Program-made: the position numbers and the translations under genes
Source of the DNA: JASHPR01 sp963729365
GTDB lineage: Bacteria; Actinomycetota; Actinomycetes; Streptosporangiales; Streptosporangiaceae
DNA: 64,000 bases
Reading direction: 5' to 3'
NCBI GenBank assembly: GCA_963729365.1
Contig: CAVSNQ010000017.1
Span: 682,001-746,000, forward strand
Notes under the pieces: generated by a model
What the model was told of the DNA's origin: nothing
The model's input: only the letters and a program-made list of their open reading frames with translations
The model's database searches: none
Shown: one piece after another, positions 1 through 8,533 of the stretch
Position numbering within the stretch: position 1 is the first letter of the stretch
Layout: each line of letters opens with the position of its first letter

Positions 1-533
1 AGGCCGAGCCGCCGGAGGCCCTGCGCATGCTGCGGGCCGGATACGTGGACGTGGCGCTGGTGTTCCGCCACTACCAGCAGGATGCCGACCCGGAGCCGCC
101 CAGCGCCGAGGAGGAGGGCGCGCGCGGCCGGCTGCTGCTCGACGAGCCGGTCCATCTGGTGACGCCGATCGCTGACACCGGCCCGCCCGACCTGGCCGCA
201 TACGCGAAGCACCGCTGGATCGCCGGCTGCGAGCGCTGCCGGGGCTACCTCATCCGCCAGTGCGGGCTCGCCGGGTTCACCCCCAAGATCGCGTTCACGA
301 CCGACGACTACGTGGCGGTCCAGGCGCTGGTGGCCGCGGGCCTGGGCGTCACCACCCTGCCGGGCCTGTGCCTGCGCGCGGCCCGCCACCCGGGTATCTG
401 CGCCGTGCCGCTGCCCGGCGCCCGCCGCCACGTGTTCGCGATGACCTACGGCGAGCCGCCGGACCCGCCGGCCACGGCGCGCCTGATCGACGTGCTCGCC
501 CTGGCCGCCGGCGCCGAGGCCCCCGCCGCCTGA
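1..533 (+). CDS. LysR-type transcriptional regulator, C-terminal part (5' end outside window)
   Basis: The reading frame is already open at base 3 and ends at TGA 531-533, so only the last ~177 residues are present. They fit the periplasmic-binding-like effector domain of LysR regulators: a segment of the type GYVDVALVF, then LLLDEPVHLVTP, then DDYVAVQALVAAGLGVTTLPGL, which is the usual 'hydrophobic pocket and late helix' signature of this domain. The DNA-binding helix-turn-helix lies upstream of the window. The effector cannot be predicted. The gene downstream is convergent, so its regulated target is not identifiable here. Family assignment is good; function is unknown. Confidence 0.8.
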   Translation, partial: AEPPEALRMLRAGYVDVALVFRHYQQDADPEPPSAEEEGARGRLLLDEPVHLVTPIADTGPPDLAAYAKHRWIAGCERCRGYLIRQCGLAGFTPKIAFTTDDYVAVQALVAAGLGVTTLPGLCLRAARHPGICAVPLPGARRHVFAMTYGEPPDPPATARLIDVLALAAGAEAPAA

Positions 534-596
534 CCGCTGCCCGGCCCGGCCGGCCGCGGTGGGGGAGGCCAGCGGGGGGCGTAGCGTTCGGGCCCG

Positions 597-2147
597 TCAA
601 ATGGCGCGGCCGTGTTCCTCCCAGTACGGGGCGCGGAGCCGCCGCTTGAGCAGCTTGCCGCTGGGATCGCGGGGCAGTTCATCGGTGAAGTCGATGCTCC
701 TGGGCCACTTCATCCTGGCCAGCCGCCCGTCGAGCGAGGCCAGGATCTCCGCGGCCAGCTCATCCCCGCCGGTGACGCCCGCCGCGGGCTGCACCACGGC
801 CTTGACCTGCTCGCCCCAGTCCTCGTCCGGGATCCCGAACACCGCGACGTCGGCGACCTTGGGATGCATGATGATCTCGGCCTCGACCTCGGCCGGGTAG
901 ATGTTCGCGCCGCCGGAGATGATCATGTCCGACTTCCTGTCGCACAGGAACAGGTAGCCGCCGTCGTCGAGATAGCCGATGTCGCCGACGGTGAAGAAGC
1001 CCCGCAGCCGGCTGGCCGCGGTCTTTTCCGGGTCATCCTTGTAGCTGAAGTCGGAGATCCCCATCTTCATGTAGATGGTGCCGGGCAGGCCGGGGGGGCA
1101 CGGGTCGCCGTTCTCGTCAGCGATCATGACCTCGCTGATCGGCCAGGCCGAGCCGACGGTGCCCGGCCGCGTCGCCCAGTCGTCGGGGGTGGCGATCGTG
1201 CCGCCCCCCTCGGTGGCCGCGTAGTACTCGTATACGCACGGGCCCCACCAGTCCAGCATCGCCTGCTTGATCCCGATCGGGCACGGCGCCGCCGCGTGGA
1301 TCAGCCATTTCATCGACGACAGGTCGTAGCGGCGCCGGGTCGGCTCGGGCAGCGACAGCATCCGCTTGAAGTGCGTGGGGACCATGTGCGTGTTGGTGAC
1401 GCGGTACCGCTCGACGAGCGCCAGCGCCTGCTCGCCGTCCCAGGAGTCCATGTACACCAGGGTGTGCCCCATGTGCAGGGCGCTGCCGCCGAACACGGTG
1501 ACCGCCGTGTGGTAGTTCGGCGCGGAGACCAGGTGCACGTTGGGCGGCCCGGCGGTGATCCCGAAGAACTGCAGCAGGCCCGTGCCCAGTTCCGCGGCGT
1601 CGTCCGGGTCCAGGCCGGACAGCGAGCGGCGGACCCCCTTCGGCCGGCCCGTCGTCCCCGAGGTGTAGTGCATGGTGGCGCCGGCCGTGCGGTCCGCGGG
1701 CATCGCCTCGGGCTGGCCCGCGCGCAGCGCGGTCACCGGGGTGAACCCCGGCACCTCGCCATAGCAGAACCGCGCGCCGGCGCCGATCCCCGCCTGGTCG
1801 GCGGCGGCCGCGCCGATGCCGCCGAACCGCTCGTGCACGAACACCGCCTTCGCCTCGCAGTCCCGCATGATGTAGGCGATCTCCGGCGCGGTGAAGTGCC
1901 AGTTGATGGGCGTGAGGTACCAGCCGGCCTGCAGGGCGGCCAGGTAGATCTCGAGTGCGGCGGCGCCGTTGGGCAGCAGCGACGCAATGCCGTCTCCGGG
2001 CTGCAGGCCGAGCGCCCGCAGCCCGTGGGTGATCTGGTTCACCCGGGCCAGCAGGTCACCCGCCCGGTGCCCGGTTCCGTCGGGCTCGATCACGGCGGTC
2101 CAGTCCGGACTCTGCTGAGCACGGTTCCAGAATCCCAGCGATCCCAC
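597..2147 (-). CDS. AMP-binding acyl-CoA synthetase (FadD-like)
   Basis: This is a 516-residue adenylate-forming enzyme that would activate a carboxylic acid as acyl-AMP and pass it to CoA. Visible motifs in order are the phosphate loop TSGTTGRPKG (about residue 165), YAATEGGG (A5-like), the GDIGYLDDGGYLFLCDRKSDMI hinge region (A7/A8), GGANIYPAEVE, and the C-terminal catalytic lysine in PRDPSGKLLKR. Length is normal for the family. The GTG start at 2147 has a GGAAGG Shine-Dalgarno six bases upstream. It lies 34 bp downstream of the DUF3068 gene on the same strand, so the two may be co-transcribed. Substrate chain length cannot be read from the sequence. The CDS shows no defects. Confidence 0.9.
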   Translation of the reverse strand: MGSLGFWNRAQQSPDWTAVIEPDGTGHRAGDLLARVNQITHGLRALGLQPGDGIASLLPNGAAALEIYLAALQAGWYLTPINWHFTAPEIAYIMRDCEAKAVFVHERFGGIGAAAADQAGIGAGARFCYGEVPGFTPVTALRAGQPEAMPADRTAGATMHYTSGTTGRPKGVRRSLSGLDPDDAAELGTGLLQFFGITAGPPNVHLVSAPNYHTAVTVFGGSALHMGHTLVYMDSWDGEQALALVERYRVTNTHMVPTHFKRMLSLPEPTRRRYDLSSMKWLIHAAAPCPIGIKQAMLDWWGPCVYEYYAATEGGGTIATPDDWATRPGTVGSAWPISEVMIADENGDPCPPGLPGTIYMKMGISDFSYKDDPEKTAASRLRGFFTVGDIGYLDDGGYLFLCDRKSDMIISGGANIYPAEVEAEIIMHPKVADVAVFGIPDEDWGEQVKAVVQPAAGVTGGDELAAEILASLDGRLARMKWPRSIDFTDELPRDPSGKLLKRRLRAPYWEEHGRAI

Positions 2148-2181
2148 CGCTCACCTTCCCCAGATCCGGCCGGCCCGCAGG

Positions 2182-3156
2182 TCAGGTCGTGGAGCCGACC
2201 GGCTCATCGCTCTCGTAGGCAAATTCGTCGCTGTCTCGCTGGCCGAGGGTCAGGGTAATCCCGACGATCAGCAGCGCCACGCCGAGGAGGAGGCCGACCA
2301 GGGGGGCGATATCCTCCACGAACTCGATCTTAAGATGCGACGAGTTGACCGTGTTGACCGCGCTCGTGATGCTCTGCGGCGTCGCCCTGAGGTCGCCCTG
2401 GTACAGGAGCAGCCTGGTGGCGCCGGTGATGTCCTCGAGCGAGAACGTCCGGTTCTCGGCCACGTCGACCGGTGCGCCGGTGACCGGGTCCACCCAGAAG
2501 GTGTTCGTCTCGGTGATGTACTCAGGCAGCGTCACCGACGGCAGCTTGCCGAAGCCGACCAGGTAGCCCGGCACCGTCTGCGAGGCGAACTGCTGGTTGG
2601 TGACCTGCTCCACGAACTTGTAGGTGGTTACGCCGTCGATCGTCGAGGTGCCCTCGTACCGGTACGGCTCCGGCCGGAGCAGGCTGACGTCGAACACCTG
2701 GTAGGTCTGCTTCTGGGTATTCATCGGCCACACAAAGGCCAGGCCGGACTGATGCCCCTTTCTCGTGCCGACATTCGAGATGGTGACATACGCCCCGCAG
2801 CAGTCGCCGATGGCGCCGCTGCGCCGGTCGAACGCGGAGCGCTGGGCCACGTACTCGATGGGCGCGCTGTCCGTGGTGTCCTCGACCGCCGTGAAGTCGT
2901 TCCATACCGCCGTCGACGACGTGCCCGCGCTGACGTCACCCTCGACCGTGCTCGTCGCCTTGGCATCGACGCCGGTCAGTTCCCTGAGCTGCTTCTGGCT
3001 GAAGTAACTGACGTCCCGGGCGGTGAGCGTGGTCACGAGGTACTCGTTCAGCGGGAACTTGATCACCTGGCCGGGGAGATAGAAGCGCAGCAGCACCGCG
3101 AGCGCGAGGAAGAACGCCCCCAGCCCGGTCAGGACCAGCCCGAGCACACGACGCAT
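2182..3156 (-). CDS. DUF3068 family membrane-anchored protein
   Basis: The 324-residue protein has an N-terminal membrane segment (RRVLGLVLTGLGAFFLALAVLLRFY), a long extracytoplasmic domain and a second hydrophobic segment near the C-terminus (IAPLVGLLLGVALLIVGITLTL). This one-domain-between-two-helices layout is the DUF3068 (PorA-family porin-like) arrangement of actinobacteria, often found beside cell-wall glycan genes. The frame is open further upstream to 3267. I chose the ATG at 3156 because a GGGAGG ribosome site sits just before it and the signal/anchor begins immediately after it. The precise role is unknown. Its place next to a DUF2613-like gene and an AftD locus supports a cell-envelope function. 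Confidence 0.75.
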   Translation of the reverse strand: MRRVLGLVLTGLGAFFLALAVLLRFYLPGQVIKFPLNEYLVTTLTARDVSYFSQKQLRELTGVDAKATSTVEGDVSAGTSSTAVWNDFTAVEDTTDSAPIEYVAQRSAFDRRSGAIGDCCGAYVTISNVGTRKGHQSGLAFVWPMNTQKQTYQVFDVSLLRPEPYRYEGTSTIDGVTTYKFVEQVTNQQFASQTVPGYLVGFGKLPSVTLPEYITETNTFWVDPVTGAPVDVAENRTFSLEDITGATRLLLYQGDLRATPQSITSAVNTVNSSHLKIEFVEDIAPLVGLLLGVALLIVGITLTLGQRDSDEFAYESDEPVGSTT

Positions 3157-3326
3157 CGATCCCTCCCGGGATGGTTCGCCAGGACATCCGGCCCTGAGCC
3201 AAGGTTTCGTGCGAGTTCCGGCCAGCTTACTGGCCAGTAGCATCGACGTCACGGGCCATCTGGACACAAAAATGTAACGTGTTCTAGTTCTGGGCCTTCC
3301 TCAGGGGGCACCCGGCCCCCGCGGGA

Positions 3327-3467
3327 TCACGGCGTGCCGTAGTTGTACAGCTGCTTGTTCGGCGGGTTCGGCGGGGAGCTGATCACCCCGCTCGTCGTGA
3401 AAGCGGCCCCCACGGCCAGCACCGCACCCACCGCGAGCGATGCGATGATCAGCGCGAGACGTGACAC
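3327..3467 (-). CDS. 46-residue membrane mini-protein, DUF2613-like
   Basis: A GTG start at 3467 is preceded by a perfect AAGGAGG ribosome site with six-base spacing, which is strong evidence for translation of this short frame. The product begins MSRLALIIASLAVGAVLAVG (one membrane helix), followed by a short extracytoplasmic tail rich in Ser, Pro and Asn and ending KQLYNYGTP. A tiny single-helix secreted protein next to aftD is known in mycobacteria (DUF2613, beside Rv0236c), and the tail ending in a tyrosine-glycine motif looks similar. I infer the same family from memory, without an alignment. It may be a small partner of the arabinosyltransferase or of the neighbouring DUF3068 protein. 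Confidence 0.65.
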   Translation of the reverse strand: MSRLALIIASLAVGAVLAVGAAFTTSGVISSPPNPPNKQLYNYGTP

Positions 3468-3587
3468 GGTGATCCTCCTTGAGCTGGATCCCTCCGGTGC
3501 CAGATGCCGGTTACTGCACCAGGCAGCACGCCGGACAAGACTAGGAGGTGCCTACGGAAAAGACAATATGCACGGGCAACAGTTACT

Positions 3588-3650
3588 TTCCGCCCGTTCA
3601 TCGGGGCCTTCCGCCCGTTCATCGGGGCCTTCCGCCCGTTCATCGGGGCC
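3588..3650. repeat. Three perfect tandem copies of a 21-bp unit
   Basis: The unit TTCCGCCCGTTCATCGGGGCC occurs three times head to tail without mismatch, and a partial fourth copy diverges at 3651. It lies between the stop of the GT-C-like gene (3661) and the start of the mini-protein (3467), so it is non-coding on current evidence. The length is a multiple of three, and the frame on the minus strand would encode a repeated APMNGRK heptapeptide, but no ribosome site supports that. Confidence 0.9.
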
Positions 3651-3660
3651 TTCCGCGCTC

Positions 3661-5452
3661 TCACTGGTGCCGCCCTGACGCCGCGGGAAGGCGGAAGACG
3701 ACCAGGTCGCGGCTGGCCATGACCAGGTCGGCGCCCGGCAGCCGGGCCCGGGCCGCGAGGCCGGGGCCCTCCCGCGACAGCAGCGGGCCCGCGTCGACGA
3801 TCACGTACAGCACCCCGGCCGCGCGCAGCGCGGCGGTCAGCGGGCCCCGCGCCGTGACGATGCGATTCAGCCGGATCGAGCCGGCGCTCTCCTGGGCCAG
3901 GGCCAGGTTCCCGACCTGCAGCCCGTCGTTGGAAATCACCTCGCGGCCCAGCAGCCGCGACCATGGGTCGTATACCGCCTGGCCCCCGTTCCACGGGTAG
4001 CGGCGGTAGGCGGCCCACGGCAGCAGCAGCACCGTGCCCCGGGCCGGGTCCCCGTCGATGACCTGCCGCGCCCGCGACCAGTCGGCCGGATACGCCGATG
4101 GGCGCAGCCTCCCGGCCAGCCCCCAGGCCATGCCGGGCAGCAGCACGACCGGCGCGAGCACGGCCATCGCGGCCAGCGCCGCCGCCGCGCGGTCAGCACC
4201 GGCCGGGGCGCGCGGTCAGCGGCCGGGCGCGCGCGGTCAGCACCGGCCGGGCGCGCGCGGCCGGCGTCCCGCCGCACGCGCTCGGCGATCCAGGCGACCA
4301 GGGCGCCGAGCCCGATCGCCTCGGCCAGCGCGAGCGGCGCCAGGAACTGCTGCCCGTCCCGCAGCACGGCGAAGCCGGCCCAGACCGCCACCAGATCGCG
4401 CAGCGCCGCGCGGCCCGGCGACGTCACCCCGATGGCCGCGATGGCCAGGCCGGCCAGCGCCGAGATGCCCAGGCCGGGAGACACCCGCCGCACCCGGGCC
4501 AGCAGCAGGTACCCGCCGAGCGACGCGGCGACCACGAGCAGCCAGACGACCGAGTCCCCGCCGCCGTACCCGCGCGGAACCGTCTGCGCGTTCCAGATGC
4601 CCGACAGCATGAGCAGGCTGCCCAGGCGGCCGAACGGCGTGTCGGCGCGTGCGGCGAAGGCGTCGACGCCGCGGGGGTCGGTGTGCACCGGCACCGCAAA
4701 CGCCGGAATCAGCCACGGCAGGCTCAGCAGCGCCGCGCACGCGGCCACGGTCGCGAGGCGGCGCACGCGCTCGCCACCCCTCCCGCGGCACAGCGCGGCC
4801 GGCACCGCGGCCATCCCGGTCACGGCCATGGCCGCGAACCCGCCAATCGCCGCCGGGGCCAGAACGCATAGCAGCCGGGTCGGTCTGGTCCGCACCGGAC
4901 CGGTGCTCAAGAGCCGGAGCACCCACGGCAGCCCGGCGTAGCCGAGCAGCAGGGCCCACTGGCCGATCAGCAGCCGCTCGGCGACGTAGGGGTTCCACGC
5001 GTAGCACACCCCGGCCGCCAGCCGGGCCAAGAGCGGCACGCCGCCGCCGGCCCGGTCGCGGCCGTCCAGCCGCTGGCCAGCAGGGCCGCGGCGCCCGAGC
5101 ACGCCAGGACGAAGATCAGCAGCAGGATGAGCCTTTGCAGGAGGTCGGCGGGTATCAGCAGCGACGCGACGGCCACGGCGGCATCGCTCGGCACGGCCCG
5201 CGGGGGGCCGCCGGTCAGCCCGATCAGCGCCGCGGAGAACGGCATCCTGGGCACGAACACCATGTCGTAGCTGAGCAGGAAGCCAGGGGCGAGCCCGGGC
5301 CCGATCGCGAGCAGCCCAAGCCCGAGCCCGGCCAGCGCGGGCCAGGCGTGCTGCGCGGATCCCCGCGGCCTGCGCACCGGCGGCGCGGGCGCGGCGCTGT
5401 CCCGCGCGCGCAGCCGGGCCGCGGCGCCGTCGGCCAGCGTTCGCAGCGTCAT
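3661..5452 (-). pseudogene. Polytopic membrane protein, GT-C-like; frame broken twice
   Basis: Three overlapping reading frames join into one protein of about 597 residues. The first begins MTLRTLADG at ATG 5452 and the second carries the long hydrophobic middle (AWNPYVAERLLIGQWALLLG). The third begins near 4170 and ends ASGRHQ at 3661. The total length (1792 bases) is two short of a multiple of three, and both shifts go the same way. They lie near 5036-5055 (a GGC repeat) and within 4180-4300 (a GC-rich direct repeat). Many membrane helices and the NPYVAERL...GQW segment resemble actinobacterial GT-C-type or PTPS-related membrane proteins near aftD. The ATG overlaps the stop of the upstream methyltransferase (ATGA), so translation is coupled. 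Either a decayed gene or two one-base sequence errors; I favour the latter. Confidence 0.65.
4187..4262. repeat. GC-rich direct repeat (about three copies of GCGCGCGGTCAGCACCGGCC)
   Basis: The segment holds three imperfect copies of a roughly 25-bp unit containing CGGTCAG followed by a GGCCGGG/GCGCGCG block, inside the coding region of the GT-C-like gene. One of the gene's two frame breaks falls in or beside this repeat. Slippage here, in the cell or during sequencing, is a simple explanation for the break. Confidence 0.7.
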
Positions 5453-6201
5453 GGCTTGCGGGCGTGAACCAGCAGGATCGATGCCGCCGCCGGCCAGGCG
5501 CAGAATGCGCGGTCGACGGGCCGCAGCGCCCTGGGCACGTCGTGGTATCTCGCCCCGCGCACGCGGATGGCGGCGAAGCCGCGAGCGGCTAGCAGCGCCA
5601 CCAGCGCTCGTCGGGTAAACAGGTGCAGGTGACCGGCCACCTGGCGGCCGGGCCTGCCGTAGACGCCGCGCAGGCTGACCTCTGAGAAGATCGGCTGCAC
5701 GCCGAGCGCGATCAGTCCGCGGTTGTACCACGCGGCCAGGTTCGGCGTGGACAGCAGCAGCGAGCCGCCCGGCTTGAGGACGCGGAATACCTCGTCGAGC
5801 GCGGAGTCGGTATCGACCAGGTGCTCGATCAGCTCGCTCATGATGACGACGTCGGCCGACTCCGGGGCGAAGGGCAGGCCGGGCGCATCCACGCCGGCCC
5901 GCACGACCGTCAGGCCAAGTTGTCGCGCCCGGCCCAGCGCCCCGGCCGACCAGTCCAGGCCGATCATGCGATGCCCCGGGTTCCGCTGCGCTGCGAGCAT
6001 CGCCGCGGCGCCGTCACCGCAGCCCACGTCGAGGACGCACGCCGGGCCGCCGCGACCACCCAGGGCCAGGGCCAGCAGGCGGGCCATCCGCCGCGCCCGG
6101 TCCGGCCCGGAACTCGCCGGGACCTCCGGGTTCTCGTAGAACTCCCGCAGCGCGCCCGGTGCGCCGCGATCCGGGGCGGCCGCGGTCGTCACCGGTGGCA
6201 T
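5449..6201 (-). CDS. Class I SAM-dependent methyltransferase
   Basis: The 250-residue product has the SAM-binding motif I (VLDVGCGDGAAA), an acidic strand end (IGLDWS), motif post-I/II region (ADVVIMSELIEHLVD) and a VLKPGGSLLLSTPN loop, so it is a methyltransferase of the Methyltransf_11 type. The C-terminal part matches small-molecule or glycan methyltransferases that end in a short hydrophobic helix. I chose ATG 6201 because a GAGAGGAG ribosome site precedes it and overlaps the stop of the upstream glycosyltransferase; the frame is open further upstream but reads as low-complexity sequence. Its stop overlaps the ATG of the downstream membrane protein. The substrate is unknown; the cluster suggests a cell-surface glycan or lipid. 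Confidence 0.85.
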   Translation of the reverse strand: MPPVTTAAAPDRGAPGALREFYENPEVPASSGPDRARRMARLLALALGGRGGPACVLDVGCGDGAAAMLAAQRNPGHRMIGLDWSAGALGRARQLGLTVVRAGVDAPGLPFAPESADVVIMSELIEHLVDTDSALDEVFRVLKPGGSLLLSTPNLAAWYNRGLIALGVQPIFSEVSLRGVYGRPGRQVAGHLHLFTRRALVALLAARGFAAIRVRGARYHDVPRALRPVDRAFCAWPAAASILLVHARKP

Positions 6202-6211
6202 CGCGCTCCTC

Positions 6212-7483
6212 TCACCGGCGCCGCTCGGGGCCGCCCGCCCGGGCCAGGGCCTCGTCGGCCACGCTGGCGAAGCCCTCGACCGCCGCCGACCAGTGCAGCC
6301 GCAGCGCCCGCTCGCGTGCCGCGCGGCCGAGGACCTCACGGGTCCGGTGGTCGAGCGCGAGGGAGGCCCACGCGGAGGCGAACCGGCCCTCGCTGCGGAC
6401 CAGCAGGCCGGTCTCGCCATCCACGACCGAGTCCCGCAGGCCCGGCACGTCGAACCCGATGCCGGGCGTGCCGCGGATGGCGGCCTCCGCGATCACGATC
6501 CCCCAGCCCTCGATCATGGCCGGATGCAGCAGCATCCAGGCCGCGCACAGCAGCCGGTGCTTTTCCTCCTCGGACACCCGCCCGGTGACCACGACCCCCG
6601 GCCCGGCGAGCGCCTCGATGCGCGCCCGCTCGGGGCCGTCCCCGGCGATCACCAGCTGGCCGCCGACCACGTGCCGGACCCGCTCCCAGAGCCGCAGCAG
6701 CAGGTCGATGCGCTTGTAATCGGTCAGCCGGCCGAGCGCGAGGAACAGCGGCTCCGGCGATCGCGGCGTCAGCGGCTGCGGCGGCTCGACGCCGTTACAG
6801 ACCTGCCGGATCTGGTCCTGCCGCACCCCGATCTCGGTCAGCGCCGAGGCGGTCGACGACGACACGGTGAGGAACAGGTTCTTCCGGTGCGCCCTCGGCA
6901 TGAGGACGGTCTCGGTGAAGCGGCCGGCCGCGGCCAGCACCGGGGGCAGGCGGACTCCCCACAGCTCGGTGTGGACGTGGTTCACCAGGCACACCATCGG
7001 CCGGCGGGACCACAGCGGGGCAAAGAACGGCATCCCGTTGCAGACCTCGACCACCAGGTCGCAGTCGCGGAGCCGCCGGTGGTACGCCAGCGGCGCCCGG
7101 AGGAACTGGGTGTAGCTCCCGCCGCTCCTGATCACCTGGTACGGGCGCGCGCCGACCGGCCCGCCGCAGAGCAGCGTGACCCGATCGCCGCGGGCCGCCA
7201 TCCCTTCGGCCAGCCGGTCAACGAGTACCTCGGAACCGCCGGCCCTGGGATTAGCCAGATCACGCCAGGCCACGAACAGGATATGGCGCGCGGACCGCGC
7301 CGCCGGCCGGCCAGCGGACGGGGTCGTGACGGCGGCCTCCGGCGCGGGCCGGACCCGCGGCCGCGGCACCGGGCCGAGACCCGCTAGCGGCGCGGTGGGC
7401 CCGTGAGTTCCGGTGACCGTGGGCGCGGCCGATCCGGCCGCGGTGGCCGTGTATATCGACGGGCTGGGCGGCTCGTGACTCAC
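6212..7483 (-). CDS. GT4-family glycosyltransferase
   Basis: The protein (about 423 residues) begins with a ~60-residue Ala/Pro/Thr-rich segment. A GT-B fold follows: an N-terminal Rossmann domain (ILFVAWRDLANPRAGGSEVLVDRLAEG), then a nucleotide-sugar binding C-terminal domain with LFLALGRLTDYKRIDLLLR and the EX7E-type motif around HPAMIEGWGIVIAEAAIRG. Such enzymes transfer a sugar from an NDP- or polyprenyl-linked donor with retention. The start is ambiguous. GTG 7483 has a GGAG site nine bases upstream and I prefer it; GTG 7513 in the same frame lacks one. It is the first gene of a run with the methyltransferase and the GT-C-like protein, separated from the methyltransferase start by only ten bases. 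Confidence 0.88.
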   Translation of the reverse strand: MSHEPPSPSIYTATAAGSAAPTVTGTHGPTAPLAGLGPVPRPRVRPAPEAAVTTPSAGRPAARSARHILFVAWRDLANPRAGGSEVLVDRLAEGMAARGDRVTLLCGGPVGARPYQVIRSGGSYTQFLRAPLAYHRRLRDCDLVVEVCNGMPFFAPLWSRRPMVCLVNHVHTELWGVRLPPVLAAAGRFTETVLMPRAHRKNLFLTVSSSTASALTEIGVRQDQIRQVCNGVEPPQPLTPRSPEPLFLALGRLTDYKRIDLLLRLWERVRHVVGGQLVIAGDGPERARIEALAGPGVVVTGRVSEEEKHRLLCAAWMLLHPAMIEGWGIVIAEAAIRGTPGIGFDVPGLRDSVVDGETGLLVRSEGRFASAWASLALDHRTREVLGRAARERALRLHWSAAVEGFASVADEALARAGGPERRR

Positions 7484-7527
7484 GCGACCTCGCTCCACCT
7501 CTGGTTGCGACACCGCACCAGAGCTAT

Positions 7528-7545
7528 CATTACTCGCAGGTAATG
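7528..7545. promoter_or_regulatory. Inverted repeat CATTAC-N6-GTAATG upstream of the GT4 operon
   Basis: A perfect six-base inverted repeat with a six-base spacer lies in the 200-bp divergent gap between the GT4 gene and the methyltransferase at 7727, close to the GT4 start. Position and symmetry fit an operator for a dimeric regulator. No matching regulator is seen nearby. The rest of the gap is AT-richer than the surrounding coding DNA, as expected for a divergent promoter region. Confidence 0.4.
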
Positions 7546-7726
7546 TCTACCGGACAATGGAGCATAAGTTCTGGTAATTTCGACAAGTCGCTGATGTCTG
7601 GTCCAGGGTTCCTGAGCGCGGTTCCCGGCGAGTTAAGACGTGCCGTGAATCGTTAGTTAAAGGCGCCCTAGTGGCGGGGACCAGTCGCCCGGCGATGCAG
7701 GAAATGCCGCGATCCAGAGGACCTCC

Positions 7727-8533
7727 ATGAGCCTGCTGCCACCGCCACTTCGCCGATCCTCGCCCGCTGCCGAGCCGGACCAATCCCCGGCCGGGGCGGA
7801 ATTCTGGCGCCGCCACCGCGGCCTGCTCAGGTCGGTGCGCCTGTTCCGGCTGTTCCGCAAGGAGCAGACCGAGCCGGAGAGCTTCTACGCGAGCCTCGCC
7901 GAGGACACCGTGTGCCAGATCGAGGGCTATTGCGACCTCGCGGGCCGCACGGTCGTCGATGTGGGCGGCGGGCCCGGGCACTTCACCGCCGCCTTCGCCG
8001 AGCGCGGTGCCCGCTGCTACCTGTTCGAGCCAGATTCCGCCGAGATGCTCAGCCGCGGCACCGCTCCGTCCGGCGCCGTGCTCGCTGACGGCTACTGGCT
8101 TCCGGTCCGCGACGGCGGCGCCGACCTCTGCCTGTCGTCCAACGTGCTCGAGCACGTCCGCGACCCGCTCGGCCTGATCGACGAGATGGTCCGCGCCACC
8201 AGGCCCGGCGGGCTGATCTACCTGTCGTTCTGCAACTGGTACTCCCCGCACGGCGGGCATGAGATGTCGCCCTGGCACTACCTGGGCTCCCGGTTTGCCG
8301 AACGCCGCTACGTCCGCCGGAACGGCCGCCCGCCCAAGAACCGCTGCGGCGTCACCCTGTTCCCGGTACACGTGGGAGCCATCCTGCGGCTGATGAGATC
8401 GCGCCGCGACATCGGCATCGTCGACGCGCGGCCGCGTTATTACCCGCGCTGGTGCAAGGCGATCGTTCGGATCCCGGGGCTCCGCGAGGTCGCCACCTGG
8501 AACCTCGTGCTGATCCTGAGGCGCATCGAGTGA
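7727..8533 (+). CDS. Class I SAM-dependent methyltransferase next to aftD
   Basis: The 268-residue enzyme carries a clear SAM site: VVDVGGGPGHFTAAFAERGARCYLFEPD (motif I with acidic loop), then DLCLSSNVLEHVRDP and RATRPGGLIYLSFCNWYSPHGGHE. The last hundred residues, with paired Arg/Tyr (RRYVRRNGRPPKNRCG), are typical of methyltransferases encoded directly upstream of aftD in actinobacteria. Its TGA overlaps the GTG of the arabinosyltransferase (GTGA), which argues for translational coupling and a shared pathway. It probably methylates a sugar or polyprenyl-linked intermediate, which is an inference. The first ATG of the frame is used; the ribosome site is weak. Confidence 0.85.
   Translation: MSLLPPPLRRSSPAAEPDQSPAGAEFWRRHRGLLRSVRLFRLFRKEQTEPESFYASLAEDTVCQIEGYCDLAGRTVVDVGGGPGHFTAAFAERGARCYLFEPDSAEMLSRGTAPSGAVLADGYWLPVRDGGADLCLSSNVLEHVRDPLGLIDEMVRATRPGGLIYLSFCNWYSPHGGHEMSPWHYLGSRFAERRYVRRNGRPPKNRCGVTLFPVHVGAILRLMRSRRDIGIVDARPRYYPRWCKAIVRIPGLREVATWNLVLILRRIE

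Noticed and set aside
3588..3650. CRISPR array
   Set aside because: The 21-bp units are directly tandem without spacers, and no cas genes are present.
3449..3660. Coding of the repeated APMNGRK heptapeptide by the 21-bp repeat
   Set aside because: No ribosome site or start codon supports it, and the frame belongs to a continuation past the real stop of the GT-C-like gene.
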